From Clostridiales bacterium (GTDB taxonomy: Bacteria; Bacillota; Clostridia; Lachnospirales; WQUN01), in NCBI GenBank assembly GCA_031263155.1, contig JAISGK010000031.1, positions 1 through 64,000 on the forward strand: a DNA stretch of 64,000 nucleotides, read 5' to 3'. The notes beneath the pieces were generated by a model. That model was not told the DNA's origin and did no database searches. It saw only the letters and a program-made list of their open reading frames with translations. The position numbers and the translations under genes were made by a program. Positions within the stretch are counted from its first letter, which is position 1; every line of letters begins with the position of its first letter. Below are positions 61,560 through 64,000 of this stretch, piece by piece.

Positions 61560-63176
61560 CTATTTCTTAACCTCTTTAGCCATTTCGGCTACATTGGGGT
61601 TGGCTTCGTAATACGCCGTAAACTGTTTGCGATATTCTTCCAGGTATTTATCCAGCCCGGCTGCTTTCAGCTTCTCTATAGCGGGGCCGATATTGCTGTC
61701 ATAGTCCACAATGCCCAATTTAATGGGATAGATAGAGGAAATGAGCTCTGTCTGCAAATTGGTCAGTTCTGTCGCCACGCTGTTGGAGTCAAAAATAAAG
61801 CCAGCAATGGGGGAAACTACATAATGGTCAGATTTATACGTCATCATCTCTATTTGAGCATCCGGCGATTCAGCGTCAAATCTCATTAAAGGCAGGTAGC
61901 CTGTCATCCAGGTATCCAGGTAAAATAACTGCTTATCATCCGCGTCGCGGATATATTCAATCCGGTCATCGCCAACAGGGTTATAATGCTGGCCCTCTAT
62001 GCCATAATGGAACAGATCGTGGTTCTCCTTGCTCTTATACAGCCACTCAAGCAGCTTAAGGCCGCTTTCCGGGTCTTCCGCAGTGGATGACACGGCATTG
62101 ATGTTCTGCACAAAGGTATATATTAAGTCCGGTTTTTCAGGCTGCGCGAATAATGCTTCTACCGTCGTATCCATTCCGGTAATCCTCTTTATCGTAACCT
62201 GTTCGATAGGCTCAAACGTGGGTGAAAGCAAAAACGCGCCCAGATCCGCCTGGTCATATTGCACCTGGTGATCCAAATTCATAATGTCGGGGTTTATAAG
62301 ACCCGCCTCAAAAATTTTGCGATACGTCGCTGCGTCCTGTTTAAATTCTTCCGATTCATAGAAGGAATCTATGGTTCCGTCTTGGCGGGCCAATACTATG
62401 CCCAAGCTGTTCTCAACATAGAATGGGAAGGTGTCGTAGAATCTGTGCAGCCAGTGCGAGGTATCCTGCACCTGATGAAACCAAGTGTAAGCCTTAATGC
62501 CCGTTTCATCCAGAATATAATCCTGAGACTTTTTCATCATGTCTATAACCTGGTCTATATCAGTAGGCAGAGTGTCATAGCCTACGGCCTTCATTACGTC
62601 TGTGCGTAATTGTACCGTACTCATCGTGTTGTCGAAAGAGCGCCAATAACACGGCACCGCATAGCGCTCGCCGTTATACAGCGTTCCGCTCCACTCTATA
62701 TCGGTAAAATTAGCCAACAGGTCCGGGTAGTTGTCCAGATATGGCTCAAGTGAAATAACCGCGCCAATGCCCGCGATAGACGATAGGTTCTTAACGTCTT
62801 GCATAATGTGCAGCAGCTCAAACGGCTCGCCCGAGGTAAGCATTAAATTTAGCTTTTCCGCGTAGGCGTCCCACGGGATACGGATAACATCCAGCTCTAT
62901 GCCGACTCCGTCGTTTTTCAATTTTTCGTTTATTGCCGCTAACCCGACTTCATACTCCGCGTTATAGGTTCCCGGTTGCACAAAACGCACGGGCTTAAGT
63001 TCTTCTACCGTATCAACGGGCGTTTCGCTGGCTTGCTGTGTCTCGCTCTCCTGAGCCCCCGAGCTTTCGCTTTGTGTTTGCTCTGTGTTGTTAGTTGTGC
63101 CAGCCGGCGAACTGCACGCGGTCACGGCGGATACGATAACACAAAGTGCAATTAGTAAACTTAATGTCCTTTTCAA
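61560..63176 (-). CDS. extracellular sugar-binding lipoprotein (LplA-like)
   Basis: 538 residues with lipoprotein signal (LIALCVIVSAVTACSS), Ser/Glu/Thr-rich linker and a type 1 solute-binding domain (GVGIELDVIRIPWDAYAEKL, LTSGEPFELLHI), with a C-terminal region of the DUF3502 type (SNIGPAIEKLKAAGLDKYLE). TTG start 8 bases after GGGAGG. It pairs with the permease upstream. Confidence 0.9.
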   Translation of the reverse strand: MKRTLSLLIALCVIVSAVTACSSPAGTTNNTEQTQSESSGAQESETQQASETPVDTVEELKPVRFVQPGTYNAEYEVGLAAINEKLKNDGVGIELDVIRIPWDAYAEKLNLMLTSGEPFELLHIMQDVKNLSSIAGIGAVISLEPYLDNYPDLLANFTDIEWSGTLYNGERYAVPCYWRSFDNTMSTVQLRTDVMKAVGYDTLPTDIDQVIDMMKKSQDYILDETGIKAYTWFHQVQDTSHWLHRFYDTFPFYVENSLGIVLARQDGTIDSFYESEEFKQDAATYRKIFEAGLINPDIMNLDHQVQYDQADLGAFLLSPTFEPIEQVTIKRITGMDTTVEALFAQPEKPDLIYTFVQNINAVSSTAEDPESGLKLLEWLYKSKENHDLFHYGIEGQHYNPVGDDRIEYIRDADDKQLFYLDTWMTGYLPLMRFDAESPDAQIEMMTYKSDHYVVSPIAGFIFDSNSVATELTNLQTELISSIYPIKLGIVDYDSNIGPAIEKLKAAGLDKYLEEYRKQFTAYYEANPNVAEMAKEVKK

Positions 63177-63191
63177 TCAAATTGCCTCCCT

Positions 63192-64000
63192 TTAACCTTT
63201 AACAGCTCCCACAACCATGCCTTTAACAAAATACTTCTGAAGAAATGGATACAGAAGTATAATAGGCCCCATGGTTACAACGGAAGTGGCCATCTTGTAG
63301 CTTTCCTTTGGCGGATTGGATCGCATGGCCCCTTGCGCCATCTTTGACATTTGCGTGATCTCAGACTGAATTTTAAACAAAAACATCTGCAACGAATAAT
63401 AGTCTTTATCATTAACCAGCATAACAGCGTTAAAATAATTATTCCAATAGCCTATAGCATAGAACAGCGCAACGGTTGCGATAACGGGCAAACACAACGG
63501 CAGGTAGATAGAAAATGCCGTCTTAATCTCTCCCGCCCCATCAATACGCGCGGATTCGCTTAGTTCGTCCGGTATGCCATGGATGAAATTTCGCACAAGA
63601 AACATATTAAATGGCGAAAACATCAGAGATGGCACTATCAGCGCCCAGATATTGTCGTAAGCTCCTATCCCTTTAGAAATCATGTACCAAGGCACAAGGC
63701 CCGCCGAAAACACCATGGTAATATAAAAATAAAGCGACATCCCGTTTCGGTAGCGGCATTGTTTATTGGCCAGCGTATAGCCCGCGCAAAATGTAATAAG
63801 CGTTGCGGCAATCGTCCCCGTCACTGTGGCCAGGGTTGTAACATAGTACGCCCGGGGCACAGACGAACGCGGCGAAAACATTAGCTCGTAAGCATATGTG
63901 GACCATTCTTTTGGGAAAAAGCTGTATCCATTGATGGTGATCGATTTTTCCGCAGTAAGCGAAACAATAATTACGAGGATAAACGGCAGCAGGCAAGCCA
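63192..64000 (-). CDS. carbohydrate ABC transporter permease (LplC/YtcP-like), 5' end outside the window
   Basis: MalG-type inner-membrane permease. The EAA loop is ESARIDGAGEIKTAFSIYLP, followed by two membrane segments; membrane segments are also seen near FILVIIVSLTAEKSITINGY. The frame is open to the right edge, so the N-terminus is missing. It lies 15 bases before the binding lipoprotein. No ATPase is seen, and this class often uses a shared MsmK-like one. Confidence 0.92.
   Translation of the reverse strand, partial: ACLLPFILVIIVSLTAEKSITINGYSFFPKEWSTYAYELMFSPRSSVPRAYYVTTLATVTGTIAATLITFCAGYTLANKQCRYRNGMSLYFYITMVFSAGLVPWYMISKGIGAYDNIWALIVPSLMFSPFNMFLVRNFIHGIPDELSESARIDGAGEIKTAFSIYLPLCLPVIATVALFYAIGYWNNYFNAVMLVNDKDYYSLQMFLFKIQSEITQMSKMAQGAMRSNPPKESYKMATSVVTMGPIILLYPFLQKYFVKGMVVGAVKG

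Overview
The window looks like a chromosomal segment of a spore-forming, anaerobic member of the Clostridia (Bacillota). The evidence is the spoIIA operon (spoIIAA-spoIIAB-sigF), a large SRP RNA with an Alu domain, the rplU-prp-rpmA-obgE block with an L27 that keeps a Prp-cleavable leader, an SLH-domain surface protein, a DUF4364 protein, ferredoxin-dependent 2-oxoacid oxidoreductase genes and an Lpl-type sugar ABC transporter. Base composition is moderate. TAG, TAA and TGA all end ordinary genes. GTG and TTG starts are common. No species call is possible from the sequence alone.

Layout. 1-5 kb: a large SLH/InlB-repeat surface protein whose signal peptide is cut off from the mature protein by a run of 12 G, followed by a REP-associated transposase (RAYT) broken by one amber codon and surrounded by palindromic repeats. 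5-8 kb (minus): GNAT acetyltransferase, a small protein, an AAA ATPase, a pyridoxal/pyridoxamine-type kinase and a Fur-family regulator. 8-18 kb (minus): one long co-directional run polA-coaE-lytic transglycosylase-family 5 solute-binding lipoprotein-larB-larC-larE-glycosyltransferase. It makes the nickel-pincer cofactor, but no larA is present. 18-20 kb: a REP-like inverted pair and the spoIIA operon. 20-26.4 kb (plus): murA and an incomplete histidine operon hisZ-hisG-hisD-hisB-hisH.

26.4-32.8 kb: tautomerase, a 3'-truncated rtcB abutting the terminator of a Phe-Gly-Met tRNA operon, SRP RNA, an IclR regulator, then a sulfur amino-acid cluster (Rrf2/CymR-like regulator, Cys/Met-metabolism PLP enzyme, MalY/PatB lyase, HD protein). 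32.8-39.3 kb: rplU-prp-rpmA-obgE, a fusion of a DNA-binding domain with a HipA-like kinase on the opposite strand under a near-perfect promoter with repeated operator-like boxes, purE and a cell-wall amidase. 39.4-45 kb (minus): ParA/CooC-like ATPase, ferredoxin, 2-oxoacid:ferredoxin oxidoreductase alpha-beta-gamma, XRE-cupin regulator and AMP-forming acyl-CoA synthetase, all overlapping or nearly so. 45-58.5 kb (minus): AlbA_2/Schlafen-type regulator, nadE, malQ, a DUF4143 ATPase, and rel-MBL hydrolase-hemZ-hisS, then DUF4364.

58.6-61.5 kb (plus) is a decaying accessory patch: a truncated MATE pump behind a promoter with a perfect palindrome, an orphan HicB-like protein, an aminoglycoside-phosphotransferase-like kinase, a nitroreductase with an internal deletion, an intact Old Yellow Enzyme homolog and an 11-codon gene stub. 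The window closes with an Lpl-type sugar-binding lipoprotein and a permease that runs off the right edge.

The observations I rate highest are the poly-G tract in the surface-protein signal peptide, the HTH-HipA fusion with its operator and displaced Shine-Dalgarno, the larA-less lar operon next to an orphan family 5 binding protein, the HisH repeat insertion, and the RAYT/REP family shared by two loci 14 kb apart.
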